64,000 bases of DNA from Pycnococcus provasolii (taxonomy: Eukaryota > Chlorophyta > Pseudoscourfieldiophyceae > Pseudoscourfieldiales > Pycnococcaceae). The position numbers were made by a program, and so were the translations under genes. The notes under the pieces were generated by a model. The model had not been told where the DNA came from. It was given only the letters and a program-made list of their open reading frames with translations, and did no database searches. The stretch covers positions 434,001 to 498,000 of the forward strand of contig OW568877.1 of NCBI GenBank assembly GCA_938743325.2. Reading direction: 5' to 3'. Numbering within the stretch: position 1 is the stretch's first letter; every line of letters starts with the position of its first letter. Below, one piece after another: positions 21,961 to 31,303 of this stretch.

Positions 21961-22136
21961 TGCTGAACGGCATGATGTGACATCATCATCGTGCTCATTA
22001 ATAACACTACATACGTGATACGTGCTGTTGAGGCTTGCGGCAAGTCCCAAGTGGCCGCGCGTCGCGGCGATCGCTGCCGCGATCTTTCATTCTTCGCGCT
22101 CGTTCCTCACGGTAAGGGTAGGCCTTTTAGTGGGCG
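21812..22136. other. Intergenic with ACG microsatellite
   Basis: Contains a pure (ACG) triplet run at 21927-21960. Nothing else is recognised. It should include the promoter of the exostosin gene. Confidence 0.5.
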
Positions 22137-25100
22137 ATGGCGGACGTCCCGCCGCTCTGGCTCCTGATCACGCTGCTTGGGTTGGTATCGCTGCTCCTCC
22201 TGCACGACTCGTTCAGAGACCCCGCGGCGGCTCTCGCGATCTCACCGGCGCAAGAGCAACGCGACGCACTCAGGAGACAAGGCGGTGTCGGCGTGGACGC
22301 GTCGAACCCCAACAACAGAACAGAGCTCGCGCAGCTGTGGGAAGCGCACGTCGCGCCGACCATCAACGAGACGTGGGCGCAGCTCGGGACGCCAGATGCG
22401 CCGGCACCGCCGCCGCCTGACGCGCCACCGCCGTACCTAACAAAAGAGCGGGAGACGCTGCACGCACGCACGAAAATACGAGCGACGCACGACACAGACG
22501 AGCCTTGCCAACTGCCGGAGGGAACCACAGTCGTGGCGCTGGATGGTGACGCGGTCGTTGTCGGCGAAGACTCGCCTCGACAGCTGCACCTCGGCGACCT
22601 CGTCATATTGCCATCGGAAGGCGGACCTTTCGAAGTGCACAACCTTCCCGCCGACTTCGAAGTTGAGCAGCCGCCAAGCCCGCCGCCGCCGACGGCGCCG
22701 GACGCGCCGCCAAAGCCCCCGAGTATGAGCGTGCGCATACGCCTCGGACCTCCCAGGGCGCCATTCGTACCACCCAACCCACCGCCACCACTTCCACCTC
22801 CACCTCCGCCGCCGCCACCTCCACCACCACCGCCGCCGCCGCTGGGCAAGTGCAAGCCGGATGCAACGAGACCACAGAACGACGGCGCCATTCCCGCAGG
22901 CCACGTCGCCGTGCAGCTTGGAGAGCCGTGCCTGTGCGACCTGACAAATCGAGCTCCGGGAAGCTTCTACAACTGCACCAAAGAGCAGGCGGTGGACGAG
23001 TCGATCGCGTGCACATACGTGCTGACATGCCCGCTTCCTCGCAAAGTGCAATCGTGCAAGCCTGCTTGCGAGCAGAGCGGCGGAGTCTGTCATCGATACG
23101 ACGCGCGGTGCGACTGCCCTCCTGGCATGCGCGTCGTCGACGCGCAGTCGGGAAGGTGCGAGAAGCAAGTCGAGGCGTGCGAGCTGACTGAACATTTCGA
23201 ACTTCCGTGCACCCACTCGGTCGTGACTTGCGCGTGCCAGGACAGCTGCGAAGCCTTTTTGAACGCAAGCCTGATCCACGAAGGGCTGGAGGAGTCCACG
23301 AGGCCAGTCGCACAGCCTCGATGCATGCGAAAAAATGACCAGAAGTGGCTGGACATGGACTTCAAAAGTCCACTCCGGGATATCGACGTGAACTACGTAC
23401 AGACGCGCCGCGCGGATGGGTACACGTACCGCCGCGTCAACTCCACGTGGGCGAACGTCGAGGACTGCGACACCTTCTGCTCGTATCGTGGAACATGCTC
23501 CAAGGTGTTGGGCGATCCGAGCCGAATGCTGCGTCGATGCGACTGCCTTCCGGGCTTCGACGGCCCATCGTGCAATGTCACACAGCGATCGTGGTGCCCG
23601 AATGACTGCTCCGGCCGTGGCAAGTGTCTGAGAGGGTGGTGCAGGTGTGATCCTGGCTCCTTCGGCGCCGACTGCTCCGAAGGGGAGGTGGAAGGTAAGC
23701 CCAAGCCTCACGACGCTGCCGCTGGTACCGATGGTGTGGACGTCGATGCGATAACGCCTAAAATTTACGTCTACGACTTGCCGCCGTGGCTCAATGTGTA
23801 CCGCGTTGCGCACGAGTCGAATGCAGAGTCGCTGGCAAGTGCGGTGAGCGTGAATGCTCTCTACGCAACGGATGTCGCGATGCACCACCGGATGCTAAAC
23901 AGCTCTCATAGAACGTTCGATCCCATCGCGGCGGATTTTTTCTACGTGCCCATGTACGCCACGCACGCTTCGCGAGGCGTGTCTCGAACGGACCATGCAA
24001 TTACGCGCGCCGCGCTCAACTACATTCGGATACGCTTTCCGTACTTCAACGCAAGTGGCGGTGCCGACCATCTTTGGCCCTTCTCTGGCTCTGAGGGTGC
24101 ATGCGGCGCACCACCTGAGATTGAGCCTGGGATATATCTCACGCAGTACGGCTATCTTGGAGAATCGCGCGAGTCAACCGTGGACGCGCCATGGTACCCC
24201 GAGACTGGAGGTTCGCCTTGCTTTCGTCGTGGGCGTGATATCGTCGTGCCGCCAGCCGTGGACTGGTCTCGGATGCACGTGCCATCCGAGGACAATGCAC
24301 CCGTGGCATTTCAGTCGCCAAACAAACCCCCTGTGCATGTGCCATTTGCGCGTGAGCAAGTCGGCAAGCCGTTGAATGAAACGCAGATGGCACAGCTGCA
24401 CGAGAAACCTTCGTGGTGGGGAAAGTGGAATTGCAAGATTAGCAGAAAGGGTATCGATGGGGTGCTTTGCAGGCGGGCACCTTACATGCCAAGGACTGCG
24501 GGATTTCTAGATGGGCGTGGCACACTGCTGATGTTCGCAGGATGCGTTCATGGCTGCCCTGGCGAGGGCGAGACGCATGCGGACAATGCGACATACGGTC
24601 TCGGCGTACGGCACGAGGCGTGGAGCCTATTCGATGTCGTCGCCGGCGAGCATCGCGCACGTGCGAAGCGATTGAACGTGCGCTTTCTGTCTGGTCCTGT
24701 GTGGCCGGAGGAGCTACGCCCGAGCCCCACGCGACTGCAGCTGAACGTGCTGTACAAGTCGAGCGTATTCTGTCTCGCTCCCACGGCGGCGGGATGGGGT
24801 CACCGCTTCTACACATCCATCATGCACGGATGCATTCCCGTTGTACCGCACGATGATGTCGCCCTGCCTTTTGAGGAGCTCATTCCGTGGACGCGCATGG
24901 CTGTGATTTCGGGTGGCACGAGCGATGATCTCAACTACCTGCCTGAGCGGCTTTCGGGTTTAAGCCGTGGTGACACGGTTCTCGAAATGCACCGCGAGCT
25001 CGCTTGCGTTTGGCCACGTCTCACGTGGAGTGGCAGCTTCCGCGCGATGAATGGTGAAAGTGCGTCCGACGATGCATTCTCCACATTGCTTCTCGTGCTT

Positions 25101-25628
25101 CGTTCACGCATGCTGAACGCGACGGACGAAGGGACGGATATGCAGCTTGGTCCCTTCGGTTCTGGCGCGATGGTCAGTCAAGCTCGTGAGGCTGGTAACC
25201 GAGGCTTGGGTAAGCTCGCCGACACCGTCTCGGGCATTTGGCGTTCGTCGAATGGCGGGTGCGATTTGCGATTGATTACAGACCCAGATCCACCGCCACC
25301 ACCAACGGTCGCGACAATCCAGGCTGAGGAGGACCCGGCGACGAGAAAACGCGGGTGTCCAGCAGGCTATGCCGGCGACGACTGCAGCGAGGAGCTGTGG
25401 GAGAAAGCTCGTCAGGAACAGGCGGAGGAGAAAAAAAAAGTTGTGACGAAGAAGAAGCACGATGAATCCAAGCGTGAGAAGGTGCTGGAGGCAAAGGCAA
25501 GGCAGGATGCTGCCAAATATGAAGCTGCCTATAAGCACAAGCAGGAGAAAAAGAAGGCATCGCGAGAGAAGTGGGAGGCAGCACGCGCGGAGCACTTCAA
25601 ACAGACGGGCGGGACCGGTCAGTTTTGA
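22137..25628 (+). CDS. EGF-repeat exostosin-family glycosyltransferase (GT47-like)
   Basis: 1163 residues from the ATG at 22137. A signal anchor (LWLLITLLGLVSLLLL, residues ~7-22) makes it a type II Golgi protein. A luminal stem holds extensin-like poly-Pro runs (about residues 85-105, 180-240). Cys-rich EGF-like modules follow (CDCPPGMRV, CDCLPGFDGPSCN, CRCDPGSFGADCSE, residues ~310-520). The exostosin domain starts with IYVYDLPPWLN (about 541). It contains DFFYVPMYATH and a C-terminal half with SVFCLAPTAAGWGHRFYTSIMHGCIPVVP, the conserved GT47 end. Another EGF-like Cys cluster and a Lys/Glu coiled tail close the protein. GT47 enzymes build cell-surface polysaccharides. Sugar and acceptor cannot be told. 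Confidence 0.88.
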   Translation: MADVPPLWLLITLLGLVSLLLLHDSFRDPAAALAISPAQEQRDALRRQGGVGVDASNPNNRTELAQLWEAHVAPTINETWAQLGTPDAPAPPPPDAPPPYLTKERETLHARTKIRATHDTDEPCQLPEGTTVVALDGDAVVVGEDSPRQLHLGDLVILPSEGGPFEVHNLPADFEVEQPPSPPPPTAPDAPPKPPSMSVRIRLGPPRAPFVPPNPPPPLPPPPPPPPPPPPPPPPLGKCKPDATRPQNDGAIPAGHVAVQLGEPCLCDLTNRAPGSFYNCTKEQAVDESIACTYVLTCPLPRKVQSCKPACEQSGGVCHRYDARCDCPPGMRVVDAQSGRCEKQVEACELTEHFELPCTHSVVTCACQDSCEAFLNASLIHEGLEESTRPVAQPRCMRKNDQKWLDMDFKSPLRDIDVNYVQTRRADGYTYRRVNSTWANVEDCDTFCSYRGTCSKVLGDPSRMLRRCDCLPGFDGPSCNVTQRSWCPNDCSGRGKCLRGWCRCDPGSFGADCSEGEVEGKPKPHDAAAGTDGVDVDAITPKIYVYDLPPWLNVYRVAHESNAESLASAVSVNALYATDVAMHHRMLNSSHRTFDPIAADFFYVPMYATHASRGVSRTDHAITRAALNYIRIRFPYFNASGGADHLWPFSGSEGACGAPPEIEPGIYLTQYGYLGESRESTVDAPWYPETGGSPCFRRGRDIVVPPAVDWSRMHVPSEDNAPVAFQSPNKPPVHVPFAREQVGKPLNETQMAQLHEKPSWWGKWNCKISRKGIDGVLCRRAPYMPRTAGFLDGRGTLLMFAGCVHGCPGEGETHADNATYGLGVRHEAWSLFDVVAGEHRARAKRLNVRFLSGPVWPEELRPSPTRLQLNVLYKSSVFCLAPTAAGWGHRFYTSIMHGCIPVVPHDDVALPFEELIPWTRMAVISGGTSDDLNYLPERLSGLSRGDTVLEMHRELACVWPRLTWSGSFRAMNGESASDDAFSTLLLVLRSRMLNATDEGTDMQLGPFGSGAMVSQAREAGNRGLGKLADTVSGIWRSSNGGCDLRLITDPDPPPPPTVATIQAEEDPATRKRGCPAGYAGDDCSEELWEKARQEQAEEKKKVVTKKKHDESKREKVLEAKARQDAAKYEAAYKHKQEKKKASREKWEAARAEHFKQTGGTGQF

Positions 25629-25921
25629 ACATTATTTGTATTGCTAGTAGGTTTTAACTTTTAAGTTACATTGCACACTACACACACTTGTTGTTCCTGA
25701 TAGTTCCGACAGCGTTCCAGTGTGTATTCGTTCCACGCGGACGACAACGAAAGCTCCCTGATAGAGTGATACAACCTTCAAAATCATTTGCGCCATGTAT
25801 TGAAACGCACTGCTGAATGGCACCGGTGAATGGGCTGAATGGTGAAAGTGAATGGTGTGAATGAACGACCGTTGGACAAACTAAAGTACACTCCATTACT
25901 GAATGAGAGGGATCTCATCAT

Positions 25922-27409
25922 TTATACATTCACGACTCCTCGTGCCCATCTTACAACCATGTGCAACCACCCTTTCCAGACTCCACGTCGTGGCCATGCG
26001 GCGCGCGCCGCGGTAAGCAGGAGCAGATGGATGGTTTGGAAGATGGGATGAAACGTCGGCGGTGCACCCCCATGTTGCAAGGCGCTCGTATACCAGGTCA
26101 CCTCAATCCCACTCAAGAAGAGATCGAGCGGTTTCAGCCATTGCACGCGCTTCAGCGCGACGACGTGGGCGATGCGATCGTCAGGTGCGAGTGCCGCATC
26201 CACGTGTCGCCTGTACGCCTCCCAATCGTTGCTAGCTGGAGGTTCAAGAAGCGCGGGTCTCACCACGGCTGGCCGCGCGCAGAATGCACGTCCAATACCC
26301 ACGGCATCAGCTCCTGCATCACGAGCCTTCAACACGTCGTCGAGCGAGTGCACACCACCCGTGAGCACAATCATCTGCTTGCATCCCGCGTCACGCAGAG
26401 CGCACACCGTGCGCGCGTAGTACGGTCCATCGCTCACACCCGCGGCGGACGGCGCGCGCATGAAGTCGATATTCTCGTAGTCTCCTCCTGAAATTTCGAT
26501 GAAGTCGATGCGTGCGACATCCCACAGGTCAGACAGCAGTGCCACGGCATCCGCGGCGGCGCTCGGGTCGTCCGCCACCTGCCCAAAAGCTCCTCTTCCC
26601 ATTTTGACGCCGACGACGCGCTTCGGTCCGACGGCGCGTCGCACGGCTGCCGCACAGCGTCGGAGCACTTCGCCACGCTCGCGCAGCGTGTTTCCTCCGT
26701 ACTTGTCGCTGCGCGTGTTGGATCGTGCCGAGAGGAATGTGTCGAGCAAGTACCCGTGCGCGGCGTGAAGTTGCACGCCGTTGAAGCCGTGGTCGTTGCA
26801 CATTATATGTGCTGCTTCGGCAAATGCTTCGGGCAGCGCGTCCACTTCTGTTTGTGTCATTGCGCGCGGCTTGGGAATGAGCGGCGTGTGACCCGCGATG
26901 CCTCGAAGCGGTACCCCTGAAGGCGATAGAGGTGTGATGCCGTTGGAGATGGTCGTTTGTCTTCCTGGGTGGCTGATTTGAACGACGGCGACGGCGTTAG
27001 AGTGTACGATAGTGTCACGCCACGCTCGCCACAGATGATTTTGTGTTGACTTTGCGTTGGATTTGGCGGCGACGCATTTTGGTGACTCCAGGTAGTTTGC
27101 GTCGACCATGACGTTGCCTGTGATGCACATTCCCAGAGAAGAAGACGGCGGTACTGAAGACTCAGTTGATGACAAGCCGCCAGCACCCGCACCACCCGCA
27201 CCACACCAGAGAGAGTACGTTTGTATAAGTTGTTGTGTGGGTGCCAAACTACCTGTAGTCCCAACACCACCACCTTCACCCGTGGAGAGTTGTTCAGAGA
27301 GTGCAGACTTCACAAGGCGGGAGGATAATACGACGCCACACGGAAGTTGGTACGGTGTGGTTAAGAAGTCAAATGCCGCCATGCTTGAAGGTGGTGCGTG
27401 AGACGACAT
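25922..27409 (-). CDS. Old Yellow Enzyme-type NADH:flavin oxidoreductase
   Basis: 495 residues from the ATG at 27409. The frame runs open to 27853, but that part lies in a repeat and lacks a good start. The FMN-binding TIM barrel shows QISHPGRQT, GFNGVQLHAAHGYLLDTFLS, NTRSDKYGG, then GVKMGRG and a phosphate-binding end GGVHSLDDVL...GADAVGIGRAFCARP. The NTRSDKYGG block is diagnostic of the OYE family. These enzymes reduce activated C=C bonds with NAD(P)H. The extra C-terminal ~75 residues end in a hydrophobic stretch (IFQTIHLLLLTAARAAW) that may be a membrane tail, which is unusual for soluble OYEs. The barrel also has a Gly/Ser-rich insert near residue 75. Confidence 0.85.
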   Translation of the reverse strand: MSSHAPPSSMAAFDFLTTPYQLPCGVVLSSRLVKSALSEQLSTGEGGGVGTTGSLAPTQQLIQTYSLWCGAGGAGAGGLSSTESSVPPSSSLGMCITGNVMVDANYLESPKCVAAKSNAKSTQNHLWRAWRDTIVHSNAVAVVQISHPGRQTTISNGITPLSPSGVPLRGIAGHTPLIPKPRAMTQTEVDALPEAFAEAAHIMCNDHGFNGVQLHAAHGYLLDTFLSARSNTRSDKYGGNTLRERGEVLRRCAAAVRRAVGPKRVVGVKMGRGAFGQVADDPSAAADAVALLSDLWDVARIDFIEISGGDYENIDFMRAPSAAGVSDGPYYARTVCALRDAGCKQMIVLTGGVHSLDDVLKARDAGADAVGIGRAFCARPAVVRPALLEPPASNDWEAYRRHVDAALAPDDRIAHVVALKRVQWLKPLDLFLSGIEVTWYTSALQHGGAPPTFHPIFQTIHLLLLTAARAAWPRRGVWKGWLHMVVRWARGVVNV

Positions 27410-27507
27410 AGATCGATCACACTTTGACAAAATAAAGTAGTATGCACATGTGCGAATGGAGGGGCGGGAATACGATCGGAACCCCGAATCAAAATCGTGG
27501 GAACCTT

Positions 27508-28076
27508 GGACTTGCGTGTGCGACTTGCCGTGGTGGTCGAAGTGAGGTGGATGGACTTGCGTGTGCGACTTGCCGTGGTGGTCGAAGTGAGGTGGATGGA
27601 CTTGCGTGTGCGACTTGCCGTGGTGGTCGAAGTGAGGTGGATGGACTTGCACGCGCGACTTGCCGTGATGGTCGAAGTGAGGTGGATGGACTTGCGTGTG
27701 CGACTTGCAAGTTCTGCCATCCGGCCATCGCGCCCATGCCGTCCGGCCGTCCCTGGGTGTGGACCTGTACGCTCGTCTTTCATCATGGTAGATCATGAAC
27801 GGCGCTCCCCGACTTAGGCATCGCTTATGGTGTGAAGGCGAGTCTGGTGGCACGAGTGGATCACGTTGCCATGTAAGGTAGGAATATCTGGGTGGTTTGT
27901 TGCACGACCTTGGGCATCACGTTATGCACAACCCCTGGCAACGTTGTGCAAGTTGTGTACCTTTAGTGTGACCCCAACTCACCATAACGAAGCCAGGTAG
28001 TTCTGCTTGAAGCCGCCCGTCGCCCGTTGACAATGCACTCCTCAACGTCACTCTGTTCTCCATCGTCACAGCTTCT
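27508..28076 (+). repeat. Dispersed repeat copy A, with 45-bp tandem array
   Basis: Units of 45 bp begin at 27508, 27553, 27598, 27643 and 27688 (four full, one partial), each opening GGACTTGCGTGTGCGACTTG. Downstream, a unique-looking segment (27784-28070) recurs almost unchanged at 34517-34740. Copy A has extra sequence between array and conserved part. Since 45 is divisible by 3, every frame stays open through the array and creates false ORFs of 15-residue repeats. Confidence 0.8.
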
Positions 28077-28308
28077 CTCTATCAACTGAACTGAACTGAA
28101 CTGAACTGAACGTTACACGTCAAAAAGTAAAAACCTGAGGAACCCAAAATCCCGAAAAGGAGAGCCATCACGGACTTGCGCCCCCAGCTCTCTATCACGA
28201 ACTGAACTGAACTGAACTGAACTGAACGTTACACGTCAAAAAGTAAAAACCTGAGGAACCCAAAATCCCGAAAAGGAGAGCCATCACGGACTTGCACCCC
28301 CAGCTCTA
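28077..28308 (-). repeat. Duplicated 116-bp LINE 3' UTR unit with (ACTGA)n tail
   Basis: The segment from the pentamer run through CGTTACACGTCAAAAAG to the CAGCTCT end occurs twice with a spacing of 116 bp (CGTTACACG at 28111 and 28227), nearly identical. The second copy abuts the stop codon of the LINE frame. Confidence 0.8.
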
Positions 28309-29829
28309 GCGGAGCGTTGGAGGTGGCTCATGCGGATGAGGAGTCTCCAAAGTGACTGGTAGCACTGTGTGCTCCAGAGCCCGAGCGAAATGAGCACGTT
28401 TGTGTGAAAAAGGTAAAGCGAAATCCCCTCGGTCGGGCCAAGCCGATGGTGCCGGCAGTGCCCTCGACGACGGCGTGAATTCCGACCGATGCGGAAGCGG
28501 CGCCGAATGAGCACTGCCAGCGGGCGGGACATGCTCAACGTGTTGGTAGAAATGAGCAATGCGTGTGCCCTTGGCCCTCGCGTGGACCACGGAGAGGCTT
28601 CGCTTCCAAAACGATAGGAGCGAGCCCCGCGCTTCCCCCGCAGATGCGCAGTTGAAGATCAATTGAACCGCCAACGATTGCGAACCAGCAGTGGCAAGCT
28701 CGTCGAGAAGCCCACGCAAACTGTCACCCATGCAGCCATGTTGCGATAGAACGCCCGGCACAAAGTCCATGCCCGCCTGGTCGTGCGGCATACGTTCCTT
28801 ACGACGTTTGGCATCTTCGTATTTGGCAACCGGCGCCGGCACGAAGCCGGGAGCGGCCAAGCCCTCGTGCAGCTTGTCGAGCTGGCTGACCGCCTCACCG
28901 TGGATGACGACTCGACCGGGCGCCGAATCTGAAGCGGGCACGACCCGTGCCGATGCGACAATGCCACCATCAAATGCCACACTACGTTCCCGTAGACCAT
29001 AGAGAACGCGATCAGCCAGAACATGGTTGGATCCACCCGCCCCCGTGGGTACTCGGATGCCGGCTGATCGCACGGAACACCCGGCAATCGACGCGAACTC
29101 GCTGATTGCCTGGTTGAGCGTGGCGTGTTGCTCCTGTGCCCTAGGCAGACCAACTCCTAGCTTGCACGTCGTGGCGTGCGCGCCAAAGAGGTCGATCGGC
29201 GCCCGGCAGGCACACTGCGCCCGGAGGCACGCAACCACCCGCGGCGCGTCGAGCTGAGGAAGCCCCAGATCATGTCGTAGCGCTGCGCGAAGTGCCGCGC
29301 TCGGAATGCGAAACCTCTCCAGACGTGGCGACGCGGACGCGTAGGACAGACCAAGCCCACCCGGGTCCGCGGCCAATTCTTGGATTCTGAAGCTCGCCGG
29401 CGGCGGTAGCGTCGCCTCGCGAAGCAGTTGGTGGAGCGGAAGTTCCGCCGCAAGGGCTACCATCTCCCGAGTCAGTCGCTCTGGGATGGCCCCCGCGATC
29501 ACCTGAGCCCACGTTGGCATGCTACCTGCCACCGGCGGAGGCAGATGCGCAAGGTCTGTCAACCACGTGGTCGCTGTGGCGTCCGTTTGCGATGGCAGCT
29601 GACGCAGCCAAGTGACAGCCGTGGTCGGAAGTCTCGAAAGTAGCCACGGTACGTCAGCGACGAACGTGGTTGCCCATCGCGTCGCCGCCGTGACCGCGGC
29701 ATCCCCGAATGCCAGGCCTCCCGCCGCCAGCGGAGCTCCAAGTTGCGCGCATGGCGATGAAGCCATCTGTGCGGCTTCTAGACAGTGTACTGTCGAGCGC
29801 ACGAATAAGTAAGTAGTCGAAGAGGCCAA
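28306..29829 (-). CDS. LINE C-terminal domain frame
   Basis: First ATG at 29766 (486 residues), open to 29829. Residues near the start read AGGLAFGDAAVTAA, the thumb-side block after reverse transcriptase. About residue 200 lies CLRAQCACRAPIDLFGAHATTC, a Cys/His cluster matching the zinc-like motif of LINE C-termini. A conserved NHVLADRVLYG then leads to a D-containing strand (VAFDGGIV). There is no RT catalytic motif, so it is not an intact polyprotein. It lies in the same frame as the upstream frame at 29830-30618, separated by one TAG. Confidence 0.55.
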   Translation of the reverse strand: MASSTTYLFVRSTVHCLEAAQMASSPCAQLGAPLAAGGLAFGDAAVTAATRWATTFVADVPWLLSRLPTTAVTWLRQLPSQTDATATTWLTDLAHLPPPVAGSMPTWAQVIAGAIPERLTREMVALAAELPLHQLLREATLPPPASFRIQELAADPGGLGLSYASASPRLERFRIPSAALRAALRHDLGLPQLDAPRVVACLRAQCACRAPIDLFGAHATTCKLGVGLPRAQEQHATLNQAISEFASIAGCSVRSAGIRVPTGAGGSNHVLADRVLYGLRERSVAFDGGIVASARVVPASDSAPGRVVIHGEAVSQLDKLHEGLAAPGFVPAPVAKYEDAKRRKERMPHDQAGMDFVPGVLSQHGCMGDSLRGLLDELATAGSQSLAVQLIFNCASAGEARGSLLSFWKRSLSVVHARAKGTRIAHFYQHVEHVPPAGSAHSAPLPHRSEFTPSSRALPAPSAWPDRGDFALPFSHKRAHFARALEHTVLPVTLETPHPHEPPPTLR

Positions 29830-30618
29830 CTACGCCGAAGGCGTAGCCTTAGCTTTGCCTTTGGCTTTGGCTGTGGCTGCTTGGGCTGCTTCCAACGAAA
29901 CCGCTGCTGATGGGCGCGACGACGCGTCGTCAAACTCTGTAGCAGGCGGCTCAAGCCACTCGGGCGGCGCAATTGCCGTGCCCGAGGACGAAACTGGAAG
30001 CAGCGGCGTCAGCAGATCTCCTGGGCCGGCAGGAGGCTGAGACCCGGGCGGCGCAATTGCCGTGCCCGAGGACGACACTGGAAGCAGCGGCGTCAGCAGA
30101 TCTCCTGGGCCGGCAGGAGGCTGAGACCTGGCAAGGTTTGCCGAAGAAGGTAACTCAAGAACCGCCGGCGGCTGCCCCGTCGTCCGAAAGGGTGACGGAG
30201 GCAACAGCCTCTGCGTCGTCTGCGCAACAGGCAGCTCTGCAATAATCTCCACCAGTTGTGCCAGCGTCCAACGCGCGACGTGAGCTGTCTCGTCGAGCTC
30301 CGCAGGCGTCGCTTCGCCAGCGACCCTCTCCAGCCACAGACGCCCCCGTGTGGAGTCCGCCGCTCCCTCAGAAACGTGGTGGCGTACGCGCAGCACCACT
30401 CCACTCCGGTACAGCAGCGTTTCGTGCTGTACGACGTCGGTGCCCAAGACCCGTGACCGAGCCAACGGCGAAGCGTTGCCGCCCAACCCGCCACGTGCAC
30501 CAGCAGCTGTCGCCGGTGAGGCGAACGACCACGCCGTACGCTGCACGAGTACCAAAAGGGCCCTACGAAGCTCGTCCACTGACGGAGAAGCCGACGTATC
30601 TCGACGCCTTTTGCCCAT
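29830..30618 (-). CDS. LINE-associated N-terminal frame
   Basis: 262 residues from the ATG at 30618 (start MGKRRRDTS). No domain is recognised. A 28-residue Pro/Gly/Ser-rich unit (84 bp, 29961-30128) is tandemly duplicated. The C-terminus is a Lys/Ala tail. It ends in TAG and the LINE C-terminal frame continues at once in the same reading frame. Probably the N-terminal part of the element's protein with the central domain lost. Confidence 0.4.
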   Translation of the reverse strand: MGKRRRDTSASPSVDELRRALLVLVQRTAWSFASPATAAGARGGLGGNASPLARSRVLGTDVVQHETLLYRSGVVLRVRHHVSEGAADSTRGRLWLERVAGEATPAELDETAHVARWTLAQLVEIIAELPVAQTTQRLLPPSPFRTTGQPPAVLELPSSANLARSQPPAGPGDLLTPLLPVSSSGTAIAPPGSQPPAGPGDLLTPLLPVSSSGTAIAPPEWLEPPATEFDDASSRPSAAVSLEAAQAATAKAKGKAKATPSA

Positions 30619-31303
30619 GCAAGTCACGAAACCGAGGTAGTCTCCAAGGCCACCAGCTGCGAAGAACAAACACCGCCCAACACAAGAGCTAAGTAGATAC
30701 GCTCGAAGAGCAGACCAGCAGAAAAATAGCCAAGCAGCGTGCTGCGAACCACTGGCGGCAACCGGGCAAGCTGTCCACAGAGCCTAGGAAGAGGAGCACA
30801 GCCAACACACCGACGGAAGAAGGCCACACCCACTACCAGAGGTCCGAGCCGCCGGCGAGGCACCACAGAAAAACTTGCAATGCCCACGGATGGCGAATCT
30901 CCCCACTCTAGAAAGGCACTACCCCACTAGTTTGAGTTATTCCGGGTGAACCAGCTCCCGACAGCAGACGCAATGGCCTAAAGGCGCGACTGCGCGTCAC
31001 CTCAAGCAACGTACACTAGCTAGAACCGCGCGACGGCCACACTAGCACCACAACGAGGGAGCGCAAGAAGACGCCATTGTCGGGAGGGGTACCGGGGTTT
31101 TTTTTTTTTTTTTTTTTTTTTTGAGTGTGGGTTCATCACGAACCCCATCAACTCTTGGCTGAACTGAACCGAGCGGAGTCCATTAAACTATTAAAGAAAA
31201 ACCAAGAAGCGTGTTTTTGAAGGTTCATCGCCGAGTGCCTTGCCTCCGTGCTGCCGTTTCTTGCACACAAGCAAGCATTTCTTGCTTATCATCAGGACTG
31301 TTG
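30619..31303. other. LINE 5' flank, poly-T tract and promoter of receptor gene
   Basis: No gene is supported. 31098-31122 is a 25-nt T run (poly-A on the LINE strand). It is followed by GAACCC and, at about 31150, by GAACTGAACC, which resembles the pentamer of the LINE 3' tail. The last ~100 bp should hold the receptor gene's promoter. Confidence 0.45.

Larger units (their letters stand above)
28077..31097 (-). mobile_element. Non-LTR retrotransposon (LINE) remnant without RT core
   Basis: Minus-strand element. The second frame codes for the region that follows the reverse transcriptase in algal and protist LINEs: a block reading AGGLAFGDAAVTAATRW and a CxC...HxxxC zinc-like motif. The 3' end is a short UTR finishing in an ACTGA/TCAGT pentamer microsatellite, present twice as a 116-bp tandem unit. 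No frame shows the FADD/YADD catalytic core or an endonuclease, so the copy is internally deleted or a non-autonomous derivative. The right border is placed at the poly-T tract at 31098 and is uncertain. Confidence 0.6.

Noticed and set aside
22437-23888. 483-codon minus frame opposite the exostosin gene
   Set aside because: Arises from GC-rich codons of the real gene; no family features.
27508-27712. CRISPR-like array
   Set aside because: Units are contiguous 45-bp direct repeats without spacers, in a eukaryotic genome.
27410-27853. N-terminal extension of the Old Yellow Enzyme frame
   Set aside because: It runs through the 45-bp array and the dispersed repeat, which keep the frame open; the good ATG at 27409 starts the conserved protein.
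31098-31122. Poly-T run as the 3' tail of the LINE
   Set aside because: It lies on the 5' side of the LINE frames; the 3' end is the pentamer tail at 28077.
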